A stretch of 64,000 nt of DNA from Fertoeibacter niger (GCF_009380135.2 NZ_WHUT02000014.1:38587-102586); one strand, 5' to 3'. Counted from the first letter of the stretch, positions 9,085 to 18,720 are shown. A program made the numbers and translations. Notes: a model not told the origin generated them from the sequence alone.

Positions 9085-9921
9085 TCAGGCCGGCAAGTAG
9101 CCCTGACCAGAGGCCAGCCCACCCGAGCGCCGCTTGGCGCGGATCATCCCGGCAATGCGCCCCATGGCGATGCCGCGCATGAAAAGACTGGCGGGAAGGA
9201 ATGCCCATGCGGCCATTGTCCAGATCAGGGTTTGCGATGACCCCATCAGCAGCGGCTCGAACGCGCCGCCGCCGAGTTTCACCGCGGCTGGAATCAAGAA
9301 TGGCAGCAAAAAGCCTAAGGCGAGGTTAATCCGCGCGTCCCGCTCCAGCCGGCTGATCACGTCGCCACCTGCCGAAGGGTCAAACGTGGGCAGGTTGACC
9401 CAGACGTTGAACGCCCCGGTCTGCGTCGGCCAGCCCTTCAGCCGCATCAATACCACAAAGAACGCCAGCGATACCAATGCGATGAGATAACCCATGCCCG
9501 CCGCCGTGCGCACAGCCGCCACCTGTTCGGCGCTGGCTGAGGCGGGCAGCATCAGCGTGGCCAGCCGCACGGGGCTGTAGGGAAAATCCATCGCCTGCCC
9601 GATCAGCATGCCGACGGCCTGGGTCAGGATGGTCAGCGTCGTGGGTTCGGCCATGCCGCTCGCGATCAGCGTCAGCATCAGAACCGTGGCAAACAGCATG
9701 GCAAAACGCATGCGGTTGTAGGGTGCCGCATCTCGGAATTCGATCAGCCCGGGGTAGGTGGCGTTGTATTCCACAAAGGTCAGGGCCCCGGCGAACAGCG
9801 CGACCAGCGCCACCATCTGCTTGCCGTCCGACCCGACGCCGGGCAACAGCACCGAAGGCATGGCCACAAGTGCCATAACCAGAAAAGCCCTGAGCAACGC
9901 TCCTGCCAACCGCGAAAACAC
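9085..9921 (-). CDS. Integral membrane protein of unknown function
   Basis: This 278-residue protein has an N-terminal hydrophobic segment and about six or seven membrane helices, with a short polar stretch around residues 170-195 (WVNLPTFDPSAGGD). The C-terminus is basic (RAKRRSGG). I do not recognise a named family. Its 3' end may overlap the start region of the EEP-fold gene, which suggests joint expression; an export or anchoring role for that phosphodiesterase is only a guess from position. Confidence 0.7.
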   Translation of the reverse strand: MFSRLAGALLRAFLVMALVAMPSVLLPGVGSDGKQMVALVALFAGALTFVEYNATYPGLIEFRDAAPYNRMRFAMLFATVLMLTLIASGMAEPTTLTILTQAVGMLIGQAMDFPYSPVRLATLMLPASASAEQVAAVRTAAGMGYLIALVSLAFFVVLMRLKGWPTQTGAFNVWVNLPTFDPSAGGDVISRLERDARINLALGFLLPFLIPAAVKLGGGAFEPLLMGSSQTLIWTMAAWAFLPASLFMRGIAMGRIAGMIRAKRRSGGLASGQGYLPA

Positions 9922-10135
9922 CGCGTATCCTTCCTCTGCCCGGGCGGGATGCGATGCCCCGTCCTGTTATGCGTTCCGGCATCCCCGCACGTTGCGGCGG
10001 GTTGTTGCCGTTGCCTCAATCCTGCCTAAATTGTGCCTTCTTTCTGCGAAGCCCGCAACTGTGCATTGAAAAAATCCAATCATTCCGGGCTGGGCAGCCG
10101 GAATGTGTCGCCGTGATGCATCAAAGACAGGCATG

Positions 10136-10163
10136 AAAAAGGGCCGCCCCGGGTGGGCGGCCC
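10136..10163 (-). terminator. Rho-independent terminator after leuD
   Basis: A 9-bp perfect stem (GGGCCGCCC / GGGCGGCCC, loop CGGGT) at 10141-10163 is followed on the minus strand by five T residues (10136-10140). It lies 24 bases beyond the leuD stop and should separate leuCD from the genes leading to leuB. Confidence 0.9.
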
Positions 10164-10186
10164 CAGATATTGTGGGGAATTGCTGG

Positions 10187-10792
10187 TCAGGCCCAAGGGC
10201 GCAATGTGGCCGCCCGCGCCTCGAAGCTGTCGATGGCGGCGGCCTTTTCCAGCGTCAGGCCAATGTCATCCAAGCCGTTGATAAGGCAATGCTTGCGGTG
10301 GCCGTCCACGTCAAAGGCAAAGCTCTGGCCATCCGAGGTGGTGACGGTCTGGCCTTCCAGATCGACAACCATGCGGGCATTGGCCCCCTTTCGGGCGTCG
10401 TCCATCAGCACATCGACCGCTTCCTTGGGCAGAACGATGGGCAGGATGCCGTTCTTGAAGCAGTTGTTGTAGAAGATGTCGGCAAAGCTGGTGGCGATCA
10501 CACAGCGGATGCCGAAATCCAGCAGGGCCCATGGCGCATGTTCGCGCGAGGATCCGCAGCCGAAGTTGTCACCCGCCACGATGATTTCCGCGTTGCGCCA
10601 GGCGGGCTGGTTCAGCACGAAATCGGGGATCTCGGCCCCATCCTGGGTATAGCGCATCTCGTCAAACAGGTTCTTGCCAAGGCCGGTGCGGGCGATGGTT
10701 TTCAGGAACTGTTTCGGGATGATCATGTCGGTGTCGATATTGACCAGCGGCATGGGTGCCGCGATGCCGGTCAGGGTGGTGAACTTGTCCAT
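10187..10792 (-). CDS. leuD: 3-isopropylmalate dehydratase small subunit
   Basis: LeuD is the swivel subunit of isopropylmalate isomerase, which converts 2-isopropylmalate to 3-isopropylmalate with LeuC. The 201-residue chain shows [13 protein letters not shown] near the start and [17 protein letters not shown] (about residue 75), both diagnostic. The length equals the bacterial norm. Its ATG shares one base with the leuC stop (TGATG), so the two subunits are translationally coupled. Confidence 0.97.
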   Translation of the reverse strand: MDKFTTLTGIAAPMPLVNIDTDMIIPKQFLKTIARTGLGKNLFDEMRYTQDGAEIPDFVLNQPAWRNAEIIVAGDNFGCGSSREHAPWALLDFGIRCVIATSFADIFYNNCFKNGILPIVLPKEAVDVLMDDARKGANARMVVDLEGQTVTTSDGQSFAFDVDGHRKHCLINGLDDIGLTLEKAAAIDSFEARAATLRPWA

Positions 10793-12213
10793 CAGACCAT
10801 CTCCCTCATCATCTCGCGCACGTCGGTCAAGTGGCCGGTGATCGCCGCAGCCGCCGCCATGGCGGGGCTGAGCAGATGGGTGCGGCCACCCCGGCCCTGA
10901 CGGCCCTCGAAGTTGCGGTTCGACGTGGCCGCGCAACGCTCGCCCGGGGCCAACTGGTCGGGGTTCATCGCAAGGCACATGGAGCAGCCCGCCAGACGCC
11001 ATTCAAACCCGGCGTCGATGAAGATCTGTGCCAGACCCTCTTCCTCCGCCTGCGCCCGCACCAGACCCGAGCCGGGAACGACCATGGCGCGGATGCCGTC
11101 TTTTTTCTTCTTGCCCTTCAGGATGGCCGCCGCCGCGCGCAGATCCTCGATCCGGCCATTGGTGCAGGAACCGATGAACACGGTGTCGATGGCAATGTCG
11201 GACAGTTTCTGGCCGGGGGTCAGGCCCATGTAGTCAAGGCTGCGCTGCACCGCCTCTGCCTTGCCGCCGGTGAAATCGGACGGGCTGGGCACCACGCCGG
11301 TGATCGGCAGCACGTCTTCGGGGCTGGTGCCCCATGTCACCACCGGGGCAATATCCTCGCCCTTGATCGTCACCACCTTGTCGAAATGCGCGCCCTCGTC
11401 GGTGAACAGGGTTTTCCAATAGGCGACGGCGGCTTCCCATGCCGCACCTTTGGGTGCGTGCGGGCGGCCCATGCAATAGGCGAAGGTTTTCTCGTCCGGT
11501 GCGATGAGGCCCGCGCGCGCGCCGCCCTCGATGGCCATGTTGCACACGGTCATGCGGCCTTCCATCGACAGTTCGCGGATCGCCTGCCCGCAATATTCGA
11601 TGACATAGCCGGTGCCGCCCGCCGTGCCGGTTACACCGATGACGCTGAGGGTGATGTCTTTCGCGGTGACGCCGGGGCGCAGGGAGCCGGTGATCTCCAC
11701 CTTCATGTTCTTGCCCTTGCGCTGGATCAACGTCTGGGTGGCCAGCACATGCTCCACTTCAGAGGTGCCGATGCCATGCGCGAGGCTGCCGAAGGCGCCG
11801 TGCGTCGCGGTGTGGCTGTCGCCGCAGACCACGGTCATGCCGGGCAGGGTCCAGCCCTGTTCGGGGCCGACGATATGCACGATGCCCTGCCGCACATCGG
11901 ACACGGGGTAATAATGCACACCGAAATCGCGGGCGTTCTGGTCCAGCGCGGCCACCTGGATGCGGCTGTCCTCGGTCATGGTGGCGGCATTGGCGCGGTC
12001 CAGCGTGGTGGGCACGTTGTGATCGGGCACGGCGATGGTCTTTTCCGGCGCGCGGACGCGGCGCCCGGTCATGCGCAGGCCCTCAAAGGCTTGGGGGCTG
12101 GTGACTTCATGCACCAGATGGCGGTCGATATACAGCAGGCAGGTGCCGTCTTCGGCCTGGTGAACGACGTGGTCGTCCCAGATTTTGTCATACAGGGTTT
12201 TTGGGCCGGTCAT
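10792..12213 (-). CDS. leuC: 3-isopropylmalate dehydratase large subunit
   Basis: LeuC carries the 4Fe-4S cluster of isopropylmalate isomerase in leucine synthesis. The 473-residue protein has [12 protein letters not shown] at the start, [14 protein letters not shown] in the middle, and the cluster cysteines in IGSCTNGR and in [12 protein letters not shown]. Length and N-terminus match the bacterial family. It is first in the leuC-leuD pair. A 7-bp inverted repeat lies about 130-155 bases upstream. Confidence 0.97.
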   Translation of the reverse strand: MTGPKTLYDKIWDDHVVHQAEDGTCLLYIDRHLVHEVTSPQAFEGLRMTGRRVRAPEKTIAVPDHNVPTTLDRANAATMTEDSRIQVAALDQNARDFGVHYYPVSDVRQGIVHIVGPEQGWTLPGMTVVCGDSHTATHGAFGSLAHGIGTSEVEHVLATQTLIQRKGKNMKVEITGSLRPGVTAKDITLSVIGVTGTAGGTGYVIEYCGQAIRELSMEGRMTVCNMAIEGGARAGLIAPDEKTFAYCMGRPHAPKGAAWEAAVAYWKTLFTDEGAHFDKVVTIKGEDIAPVVTWGTSPEDVLPITGVVPSPSDFTGGKAEAVQRSLDYMGLTPGQKLSDIAIDTVFIGSCTNGRIEDLRAAAAILKGKKKKDGIRAMVVPGSGLVRAQAEEEGLAQIFIDAGFEWRLAGCSMCLAMNPDQLAPGERCAATSNRNFEGRQGRGGRTHLLSPAMAAAAAITGHLTDVREMMREMV

Positions 12214-12345
12214 GGCTCTCTCTCGCAGATGGCTGATGTCACGATATGCAGGGACGGCGCGCGCGATCAGAGGCGCGCGAGGACCGAAAGCGTCGCGCCA
12301 TGAAACCGCCAGGGCAGCCGCGTGCGATCGTCTATGTCGAAAAAC

Positions 12346-12368
12346 CGTATCATGACGGTTCTGATACG
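12346..12368. promoter_or_regulatory. Inverted repeat upstream of leuC, candidate operator
   Basis: CGTATCA (12346-12352) and TGATACG (12362-12368) form a perfect 7-bp inverted repeat with nine bases between, in the gap between leuC and the small membrane-protein gene. Dimeric regulators bind such sites; no regulator is identified. Confidence 0.35.
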
Positions 12369-12477
12369 CCCGAATCCGGCATCAGGCAAGTGTTGGCGGG
12401 GCCGTGGCCCCGGCCCAGCCCGTGCGCGGTTGCATGATTGTTGAGGAAAACCGGGGCCTGCGACTGCTGAACTGGCC

Positions 12478-12951
12478 TTACAGATCGCGCCAGCGGGGCA
12501 GGCCGGCCCGCATAGCCTGCGCGCGGATGATGACGGCAAAGGCGATGCCGATGATGGTTGACATGACCAGGACGCCCGGCAAGCCCAGGCTGACAAGCCC
12601 GGCAATCGGCCCCCGGCTTGGCGCGCCCACATCCGGGGCCGAGACCAGCCACAGCACCCCGCCAAAGATGAAGAGCCCCAGCAGCAGGCCCGAGATGAAC
12701 AGCGACAGCGCCGATTTGAAATGCAGAGGACGGACCGGCAGGCCCATCGCGGCAAGGCCGCGCATCAGGGGCGGAAAGCCCGCGTCGCGGCTGATGCCCG
12801 CTGCGGCCGCCACGGCCAGGGCGCGGTTCAGCCGGTCGCGGTAATTGCCGGGGCGGCCGCCCGTGGGGCGGGGTGCGGCAGCGGATGCGCGCTGCGTCTG
12901 GTGGTTCTGAGAAATGCGGGCAAGGCGGGCGTCAAAATCTCTGTCCGGCAT
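12478..12951 (-). CDS. Small membrane protein of unknown function
   Basis: The 157-residue product has a basic, glutamine-rich cytoplasmic N-terminus (residues 1-40), then two or three membrane helices (about 70-95 and 110-140) and a short basic tail. GAGG a few bases before the ATG at 12951 supports this start; the frame runs open further upstream to 13191, but those codons have no family-like sequence. No domain recognised. It is upstream of leuC on the same strand and divergent from rsfS. Confidence 0.65.
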   Translation of the reverse strand: MPDRDFDARLARISQNHQTQRASAAAPRPTGGRPGNYRDRLNRALAVAAAAGISRDAGFPPLMRGLAAMGLPVRPLHFKSALSLFISGLLLGLFIFGGVLWLVSAPDVGAPSRGPIAGLVSLGLPGVLVMSTIIGIAFAVIIRAQAMRAGLPRWRDL

Positions 12952-13314
12952 GGCAACCTCTGGGTGTGGCGGATCGTGCGAGTTTCCCCAAGCCTGTCGC
13001 GCTGCTGTGGCGATTCTTTGGCGGCGAAGTGGCATTTTGCCTTGCACGCCAAGGTTGCGGCACGCCCCGCCGGCCCGGTCTGGTCGCGGATCGCTGCGCG
13101 GGCTGCGCGCATTGCCTGCAAACCCGGGCTGCAAACCGGCCAATTCGGGCAGGGCGCGGGCAGGATTCGGCCTTGCACACCAGCGTTTCAAGGCGTAGTC
13201 ACAGCGCCTTCCTGCCGCGCCCGGTGCCTGTCATTGAGATTTGACCCGGGCGATGCTAGGCTTTGAGCTATGCCTTGCGCCGGGGCATGATCGGCGTGCA
13301 ACACTTGGAGGACG

Positions 13315-13377
13315 ATGTCCTGTCTCATTCTGACCCTGCGACCGGGCTGCCGGTCGGGCCGCGGCCTTCGCGCATGA
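13315..13377 (+). CDS. Possible 20-codon upstream ORF coupled to rsfS
   Basis: ATG at 13315 is preceded by GGAGG (three-base spacer, rather close) and opens a 20-codon frame starting MSCLILTLRPGC. Its TGA (13375-13377) overlaps the rsfS ATG at 13374 as ATGA, the usual geometry of translational coupling. No family is known for such a short peptide. The GGAGG may instead serve another rsfS start. Confidence 0.35.
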   Translation: MSCLILTLRPGCRSGRGLRA

Positions 13378-13772
13378 CGGCGACGCTGCCTTCCACCACC
13401 ATGGCCGACCAGCCCACCAGCGAAGCGCTGCTTGCGCATGTGCTGGCCTCGCTGGAAGACGACAAGGCCGAAGAGATCGTGCAGATCGACCTGCGCGGGC
13501 GGTCTGACATGGCCGATTACATGGTGATATGTTCGGGCCGGTCGTCGCGCCAGGTGGCGGCAATCTCGGAAAAGCTGATGGACCGGTTGAAGGTTGATTT
13601 CAACCGCCTGTCCAAGGTCGAGGGCAAGGAAACCGGCGACTGGGTGCTGATCGACACGGGCGATGTGATCGTGCATGTGTTCCGCCCCGAAGTGCGCGAA
13701 TTCTATCAGCTTGAAAAGATGTGGCTTCCGGGCGGCACCCAGGGGCTGTCTTCGGATATGATCCCCGACTGA
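13374..13772 (+). CDS. rsfS: Ribosome silencing factor RsfS
   Basis: RsfS binds uL14 on the large subunit and blocks 50S-30S joining when cells slow down. The Iojap/RsfS core runs from [18 protein letters not shown] through [17 protein letters not shown], then [16 protein letters not shown] and EFYQLEKMW, all diagnostic. The core needs only about 110 residues. I use ATG 13374 (132 residues); ATG 13401 or an in-frame TTG further up (13263) are alternatives because no clear ribosome site stands before 13374. Its stop overlaps the rlmH start (TGATG), the usual rsfS-rlmH pair. Confidence 0.93.
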   Translation: MTATLPSTTMADQPTSEALLAHVLASLEDDKAEEIVQIDLRGRSDMADYMVICSGRSSRQVAAISEKLMDRLKVDFNRLSKVEGKETGDWVLIDTGDVIVHVFRPEVREFYQLEKMWLPGGTQGLSSDMIPD

Positions 13773-14242
13773 TGCGGTTGCATCTGTGCGCGGTGGGGCG
13801 GCTGAGGGCTGGCCCCGAGCGCGTATTGGTGGATGATTACCTGCAACGGTTTGACCGCACCGGGCGGGCCCTGGGCCTTGGCCCGGCGGCAGAGCACGAG
13901 GTGGAGGACAAGCGCGGCGGCGGGATGGAGGCCGAGGGCGACCTGCTGGCCCGGGCCGTTCCGCAGGGCGCGCTGCTGGCGGTGCTGGATGAACGCGGGC
14001 GCGTGCTGCCCAGCCCTGAATTTGCCGCGCAACTCGCCCGGTGGCGCGATGGCGGGCGGCATGATGTGGCCTTTGTGATCGGCGGGGCCGATGGCCTTGC
14101 CCCCGCCCTGCGCGACCGCGCGGATTTCGCGCTGTCCTTCGGGGCGATGGTCTGGCCGCACATGCTGGTGCGGGTGATGCTGGCCGAACAGCTTTACCGC
14201 GCCGCGACGATTCTGGCGGGCGGGCCGTATCACCGGGCCTGA
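13772..14242 (+). CDS. rlmH: 23S rRNA (pseudouridine1915-N3)-methyltransferase
   Basis: RlmH is the SPOUT methyltransferase that modifies pseudouridine 1915 in helix 69 of 23S rRNA on the 70S ribosome. The 156-residue chain matches the family length. It has the knot segment FVIGGADGL (about residue 106) and the C-terminal [15 protein letters not shown] with the final GGPYHR. It overlaps rsfS by one base and is the last gene of this pair; amylosucrase converges on it from the other strand three bases later. Confidence 0.96.
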   Translation: MRLHLCAVGRLRAGPERVLVDDYLQRFDRTGRALGLGPAAEHEVEDKRGGGMEAEGDLLARAVPQGALLAVLDERGRVLPSPEFAAQLARWRDGGRHDVAFVIGGADGLAPALRDRADFALSFGAMVWPHMLVRVMLAEQLYRAATILAGGPYHRA

Positions 14243-14245
14243 CGC

Positions 14246-16123
14246 TCAGATCAGCCAGACCCTGCCATGCGGGGGCAGCACCACGGCCCCGTCATGCGGC
14301 GTGACCGGCTGATCCGACAGCGCGTCATGCAGCAGGGACACACCCTGCGCGCGGATGAAATCCAGCGGCACATGGCGCCAGTCTTCGGCAAAGTTGAACA
14401 GGCACAGCACCGGCCCCGCGGGGGCGCGGCGGGTAAAGGCAAAGATGCCGGGGATGCCGGTTAGAAGCATGTCGGTCGGCACCGCGCCATGCAGGGCGGG
14501 GGTGGCCTTGCGCCGCGCAAGGATGTGGCGCAGGCCGCGGAACACCCGCGCGCCGGGGCGGCCACTTTCCTCGCGCGCGGCGGCTGCTTGCCAGTCCATC
14601 ACCGGGCGGTGCAGCCAGCGGCTGTCATGCGCGTGGTCGGGCCGGTCGCGGTAGCTGTAATCGTTCAGCATGGCCAGCTCATCACCCATATAGATCAGGG
14701 GAATGCCGCCAAAGGCCGCGATCAGCGCATGGCCCAGCAGTATGCGCTGCACGGCGGCATCCTCGGCCCCCGCATCGCCCGCCGCCTTTTCCAGCCCGGC
14801 CAGCGACGCGAAACTGCCGGATATGCGCTTGTCACCCGTCGCCTCGTTCACCTGAAACGGCAGGCCCTTGGCGAAGGAACCGGGGAAGCCACCTTCGTAG
14901 AACTCTGACAGATAGGCGCGGTGGCCGGGGCCGCTGATGCCAAGCGCCGCCGCATCCTCGTCGGTGATGGCCCAGCCGATGTCGTCATGACAGCGGATAT
15001 AGGTGGCATAGGTGGCGTTGCTCAGCACCGGCGGGAAATGCGTGCGCAGCACATGGGTCATCATCGTGGTGTCGCGGGTGGCCAGCGCCGACCAGAACTG
15101 CACCATCAGGCTGTTGTGATAGGCAAGGTTGCCCTCTTTGCCATCATGCCTGCCGCGGCCGAAGTAGGGCAGCATTTCGGCGGGGGCCACGATCGCCTCT
15201 TCCAGATGGATCAGCGCCGGGGTGGCGATGCGGCTGCACGCCCGCAGGGCTTGCAGGATCATGTGCACCTCGGGTTCCGACTGGCAGCGCGTGCCCATGC
15301 GTTTCCACATGAAGGCCACGGCATCCAGCCGCACCACATCCACGCCCTGATTGGCAAGGTTCAGCATGATGTCCACGATTTCCACGAACACCTGCGGGTT
15401 GGCCCAGTTCAGATCCCACTGGTGTTCGTTGAACGTCGTCCAGACCCATTTGCCAAAGTCGTAATGGGTGAAATTGCCGGGGGCATTGTCGGGGAACACC
15501 TCGACCAGCGTTTGTTCATACCGCTTTGGAAGCGTGTCATCGTCGAACATCAGGTAGTAATCCTGATATTTCGCATGGCCCTTGGCGGCCTTTTTCGCCC
15601 AGGCATGTTCCTTGGCGGTGTGGTTCAGCACCAGATCGACGCACAGGCAGATGCCGCGTGCCCGCAGCGCCGCCGCCACCTCGGCAAAATCAGCCATCGT
15701 GCCATAGGCGGGGTTGATGGCGCGGTAATCCATCACCGAATAGCCGCCGTCGCTGTCGCCGGGGCGCGGTTTCAGGCAGGGCATGAAATGGACATAGGTG
15801 ATGCCAAGGTCTTGCAGGTAATCGAGTTTGTCCAGAACGCCCTTCAGCGTGCCGGCAAAACGGTCGATGTAGAACACATAGCCCGCGCGGTCTGACCGCT
15901 GAAACCAGTCGGGCTCCAGATCGCGTTGCAGATCCAGCCGGCGCAGGTCATCGGGGCGGGATTTCCATGCCTTGCGCAGGGTTTTCAGCAAGGTTTCGCA
16001 AAAGGCGGGGTAATCGGGGCGCTGGCCATAAAGCGCCTCCAGCATCGGCCAGAGGTCGGGCGCGCTGCGGTTCAGGCGCAGCGTGAAGATCTCGTCATCC
16101 GTGACGCGCGGACTGGCTGGCAT
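14246..16123 (-). CDS. Amylosucrase (GH13 subfamily 4)
   Basis: Amylosucrase builds an alpha-1,4-glucan from sucrose, releasing fructose. The 625-residue enzyme has the GH13 catalytic set: nucleophile Asp267 in VRLDAVAFMWKRMGT, acid/base Glu309 in HLEEAIV, and Asp380 in RCHDDIGW. SDGGYS (Asp125) matches the Asp that forms the sucrose-pocket salt bridge in the Neisseria enzyme. No signal peptide, so cytoplasmic. GGAGG six bases before ATG 16123 fixes the start; the frame extends further to 16291 without family similarity. No sucrose transporter or glycogen gene is adjacent. Sucrose hydrolase is the main alternative function. Confidence 0.88.
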   Translation of the reverse strand: MPASPRVTDDEIFTLRLNRSAPDLWPMLEALYGQRPDYPAFCETLLKTLRKAWKSRPDDLRRLDLQRDLEPDWFQRSDRAGYVFYIDRFAGTLKGVLDKLDYLQDLGITYVHFMPCLKPRPGDSDGGYSVMDYRAINPAYGTMADFAEVAAALRARGICLCVDLVLNHTAKEHAWAKKAAKGHAKYQDYYLMFDDDTLPKRYEQTLVEVFPDNAPGNFTHYDFGKWVWTTFNEHQWDLNWANPQVFVEIVDIMLNLANQGVDVVRLDAVAFMWKRMGTRCQSEPEVHMILQALRACSRIATPALIHLEEAIVAPAEMLPYFGRGRHDGKEGNLAYHNSLMVQFWSALATRDTTMMTHVLRTHFPPVLSNATYATYIRCHDDIGWAITDEDAAALGISGPGHRAYLSEFYEGGFPGSFAKGLPFQVNEATGDKRISGSFASLAGLEKAAGDAGAEDAAVQRILLGHALIAAFGGIPLIYMGDELAMLNDYSYRDRPDHAHDSRWLHRPVMDWQAAAAREESGRPGARVFRGLRHILARRKATPALHGAVPTDMLLTGIPGIFAFTRRAPAGPVLCLFNFAEDWRHVPLDFIRAQGVSLLHDALSDQPVTPHDGAVVLPPHGRVWLI

Positions 16124-16182
16124 GGCATCCTCCCCCTGAATGGCGTTAGGATAAGCGGGCCAAAGCGGTTTGAGAAGGGGTG

Positions 16183-16683
16183 TCAGCGGATGATCAGCCG
16201 GGTTTCGTGGCGGATGCGGTTGGCGATCCACAACAGGTCTGCCCGGGCAAAGGCCACGCAGCCCGCGGTGGGGTAGCGCGGCCTGCGCCATGTGTGGATG
16301 AAGATGGCCGAACCTTTGCCCGGCGTCGCCTCGGGCCAGTTCCAGTCGGTGATCAGGATCAGGTCATAGAGCGGGTCGGGCCGGGTCAGGCTTTCATGGC
16401 CGAAAGGGTGGGGGCGCCGCACCATCAGGTTGTAGTTGGGGTCGGTCACGTCATCTGACCACAGGTCGCCGGGGCCGATGGGCAGCGCCCAGTCCGGCAA
16501 CCGGGCGGGGGCCAGACGATGAGGGCGATACAGCAGGCCCACGATGCGGTGGGTGCCGCGCGGGGTCGCGCCGTCGCCCTCGCGCTTTGCATCAGTGATG
16601 CCGCCGCGCCCGATGGCGCAGGGGAAACGGCGGCCCATGAAACGCGCGCCCTGCCGACCCACCACAATGTCGGACGCCTTCAC
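16183..16683 (-). CDS. L,D-transpeptidase (YkuD) family protein
   Basis: The 166-residue protein matches a short YkuD-like catalytic domain: a metal-free active site with His130 (IFIHTW) and the nucleophile Cys142 in YPTAGCVAF. SDDVTDPNYN and HPFGHESL are typical of the proteobacterial subgroup. L,D-transpeptidases make 3-3 cross-links or anchor proteins in peptidoglycan, but no signal peptide is visible here, so the site of action is uncertain. Its start overlaps the ribA stop by four bases (ATGA), so both are co-translated. Confidence 0.85.
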   Translation of the reverse strand: MKASDIVVGRQGARFMGRRFPCAIGRGGITDAKREGDGATPRGTHRIVGLLYRPHRLAPARLPDWALPIGPGDLWSDDVTDPNYNLMVRRPHPFGHESLTRPDPLYDLILITDWNWPEATPGKGSAIFIHTWRRPRYPTAGCVAFARADLLWIANRIRHETRLIIR

Positions 16684-17768
16684 AGCAGATGCCCCGATTT
16701 GGCGGCCTTGGTCGCCAGATAATCCGCGTTCTGCGCGGTCTGGCCCACATGCAGCGGCACCCGTTCGGCAACATGGATGCCGTTGCTTTCCATCATCGCC
16801 AGCTTGCGCGGGTTGTTGGTCAAAAGCCGCACGGCGGAAAAGCCCATCTGCCGCAGGATGCCCGCGCCAAGGCGGAAATCACGCTCGTCATCCTCGAATC
16901 CCAGCCGGTGATTGGCCTGCACCGTGTCGAACCCCTGATCCTGCAAGGCATAGGCGCGCATCTTGTTGGCAAGGCCAATGCCGCGCCCTTCTTGGTTCAG
17001 ATACAGCAGCACGCCCGCGCCCGCCGCGCCCATCTGCGCCAAAGCCGCGCGCAGTTGCGGCCCGCAATCGCATTTCAGCGATCCCAGCACATCGCCGGTG
17101 AAACAGGCCGAATGCAGCCGGGCCAGCACGGGGGCGGAACGGTCTGGGCGGCCGATCTCGATGGCGTAATGTTCCTCGCCACCATCCTCGGGGCGGAAGA
17201 TATGCACGCGGCCTGCGGTGGAGGCGACCATGGGCAGCCGGGCCGACACCACCGGATGCAGCGGGGATGCGCGCAGCAGTTCGGGCGCAGCCTCGGCCAG
17301 CGGGATCAGCGTCAGGCCGTGGCGACCGGCCAAGGCAAGCCCGTCAGGCACTGGCAACACCAGTGCGGCGGGCAGCAGATGCGCCGATTTGGCCAGCGCA
17401 ATCGCGGCGCGGTGCAGGTCGGCGGGGCCATCGCGCAACGACTGGAACGGGCCTTTCATCGGCACGCGCAGGTCATCCACCGGGTCGGCCATGGCATGCA
17501 GCCAGTCCAGCCCGGCATCGGGGGGCAGGGCGATGCGCGCCAGATCGCCGTCATAGGCGCGCACCTTCAGCGTTTCCGCCCGCCGCACGGTGATCGCCAG
17601 TTCCGGCTGGCCCATGGCGCGCAATTCGGCCAGACGCGGGGCCTCCAGCGATTCCACCGCCACGACCAGCGCGGCACGGCCCGCATCGGTCAGCACCACC
17701 GGCACGCCCATGCGCAGATCGCCGCGCGCGCGGGCAAGACGTTCGACGATGCTGGGGGCAAGGGTCAT
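16680..17768 (-). CDS. ribA: GTP cyclohydrolase II
   Basis: RibA opens GTP to the diaminopyrimidine that starts riboflavin synthesis. The catalytic domain fills residues about 185-362: HSACFTGDVLGS, zinc ligands Cys222, Cys233 and Cys235, then QEGRGIGLANKMRAYALQDQG and RLLTNNPRK. The first 185 residues form an extra domain absent from the 200-residue E. coli enzyme; related alphaproteobacterial RibA proteins have a similar extension, and it is not a standard RibB domain by eye. AAAGGAAG precedes ATG 17768. It is divergent from the response regulator gene. Confidence 0.92.
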   Translation of the reverse strand: MTLAPSIVERLARARGDLRMGVPVVLTDAGRAALVVAVESLEAPRLAELRAMGQPELAITVRRAETLKVRAYDGDLARIALPPDAGLDWLHAMADPVDDLRVPMKGPFQSLRDGPADLHRAAIALAKSAHLLPAALVLPVPDGLALAGRHGLTLIPLAEAAPELLRASPLHPVVSARLPMVASTAGRVHIFRPEDGGEEHYAIEIGRPDRSAPVLARLHSACFTGDVLGSLKCDCGPQLRAALAQMGAAGAGVLLYLNQEGRGIGLANKMRAYALQDQGFDTVQANHRLGFEDDERDFRLGAGILRQMGFSAVRLLTNNPRKLAMMESNGIHVAERVPLHVGQTAQNADYLATKAAKSGHLL

Positions 17769-17919
17769 GCGGGCTTCCTTTCCCCGCCTGTCTAGCCTTG
17801 GCTGTCGGAAATTGAAACATATCCCCGCCAGGCGACACGTCCGCGTGAGTAAACTGTCGCATAGCTTGCCGAAATGGTCAGGGGCGCGCATCTGGGATCA
17901 CAGGAAGAGGAGCAACACA

Positions 17920-18606
17920 ATGGCATCCTTACGGAAAATTCTGCTGGTCGACGATGATGACGACCTGCGCGAGGCGCTTAGCGAGCAATTGGTGATGACC
18001 GAGGATTTCGACGTGTTCGAAGCCGGGTCGGGCGCCGAGGGCATGGAAAAGGCGAAGGCCGCGCTTTACGATCTGGTGATCCTTGATGTGGGCCTGCCCG
18101 ATACCGACGGGCGCGAGTTGTGCCGCCGCATGCGCAAGCAGGGCGTCAAATGCCCGATCCTGATGCTGACGGGCCATGATTCGGACGCCGACACGATTCT
18201 GGGGCTGGACGCGGGCGCGAATGATTATGTGACCAAGCCGTTCAAGTTTCCGGTGTTGCTGGCGCGCATCAGGGCGCAGCTGCGCACGCATGAACAATCC
18301 GAAGATGCCGTGTTCCAGTTGGGCCCCTATACGTTCAAACCCGCGCAGAAAATGCTGGTTGACGAAAAGGAAAAGAAAATCCGCCTGACCGAGAAAGAGA
18401 CGAACATCCTGAAGTATCTTTACCGCGCATCGCAAGGTGTGGTGGCACGGGATATCTTGCTTCACGAGGTCTGGGGGTATAATGCTGGCGTTACAACCCA
18501 CACGCTAGAGACCCACATCTACCGGTTGCGCCAGAAGATCGAACCCGATCCGTCGAATGCGCGGCTGCTGGTGACCGAAAGCGGTGGCTACCGCCTTGTT
18601 GCCTGA
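17920..18606 (+). CDS. petR: OmpR/PhoB-family response regulator (PetR-like)
   Basis: The 228-residue protein has a receiver domain (residues 6-120: acidic cluster DDDDD, phospho-acceptor Asp56, Thr84, Lys106) and a C-terminal winged helix (about 130-228, ending VTESGGYRLVA). From memory it closely resembles PetR of Rhodobacter capsulatus, a regulator found near the cytochrome bc1 genes and reported as needed for growth. No histidine kinase is encoded next to it, and fbc/pet genes are not in this window, so the symbol is tentative. AAGAGGAG precedes the ATG. A strong terminator follows. Confidence 0.85.
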   Translation: MASLRKILLVDDDDDLREALSEQLVMTEDFDVFEAGSGAEGMEKAKAALYDLVILDVGLPDTDGRELCRRMRKQGVKCPILMLTGHDSDADTILGLDAGANDYVTKPFKFPVLLARIRAQLRTHEQSEDAVFQLGPYTFKPAQKMLVDEKEKKIRLTEKETNILKYLYRASQGVVARDILLHEVWGYNAGVTTHTLETHIYRLRQKIEPDPSNARLLVTESGGYRLVA

Positions 18607-18720
18607 TGGTCGTATTGTTGCCCTAATTGCACGGTATATGGTAATTATGGCGCAACTGTTTCGCCCACGAGTTCCCCTCGCCGTGTCGGGGTCATGACAC
18701 GGCACCTCCCTGTTGGACCT

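Noticed and set aside
10831..12303. 490-codon plus-strand frame opposite leuC
   Set aside because: leuC is certain from its motifs; the opposite frame has no family-like segments.
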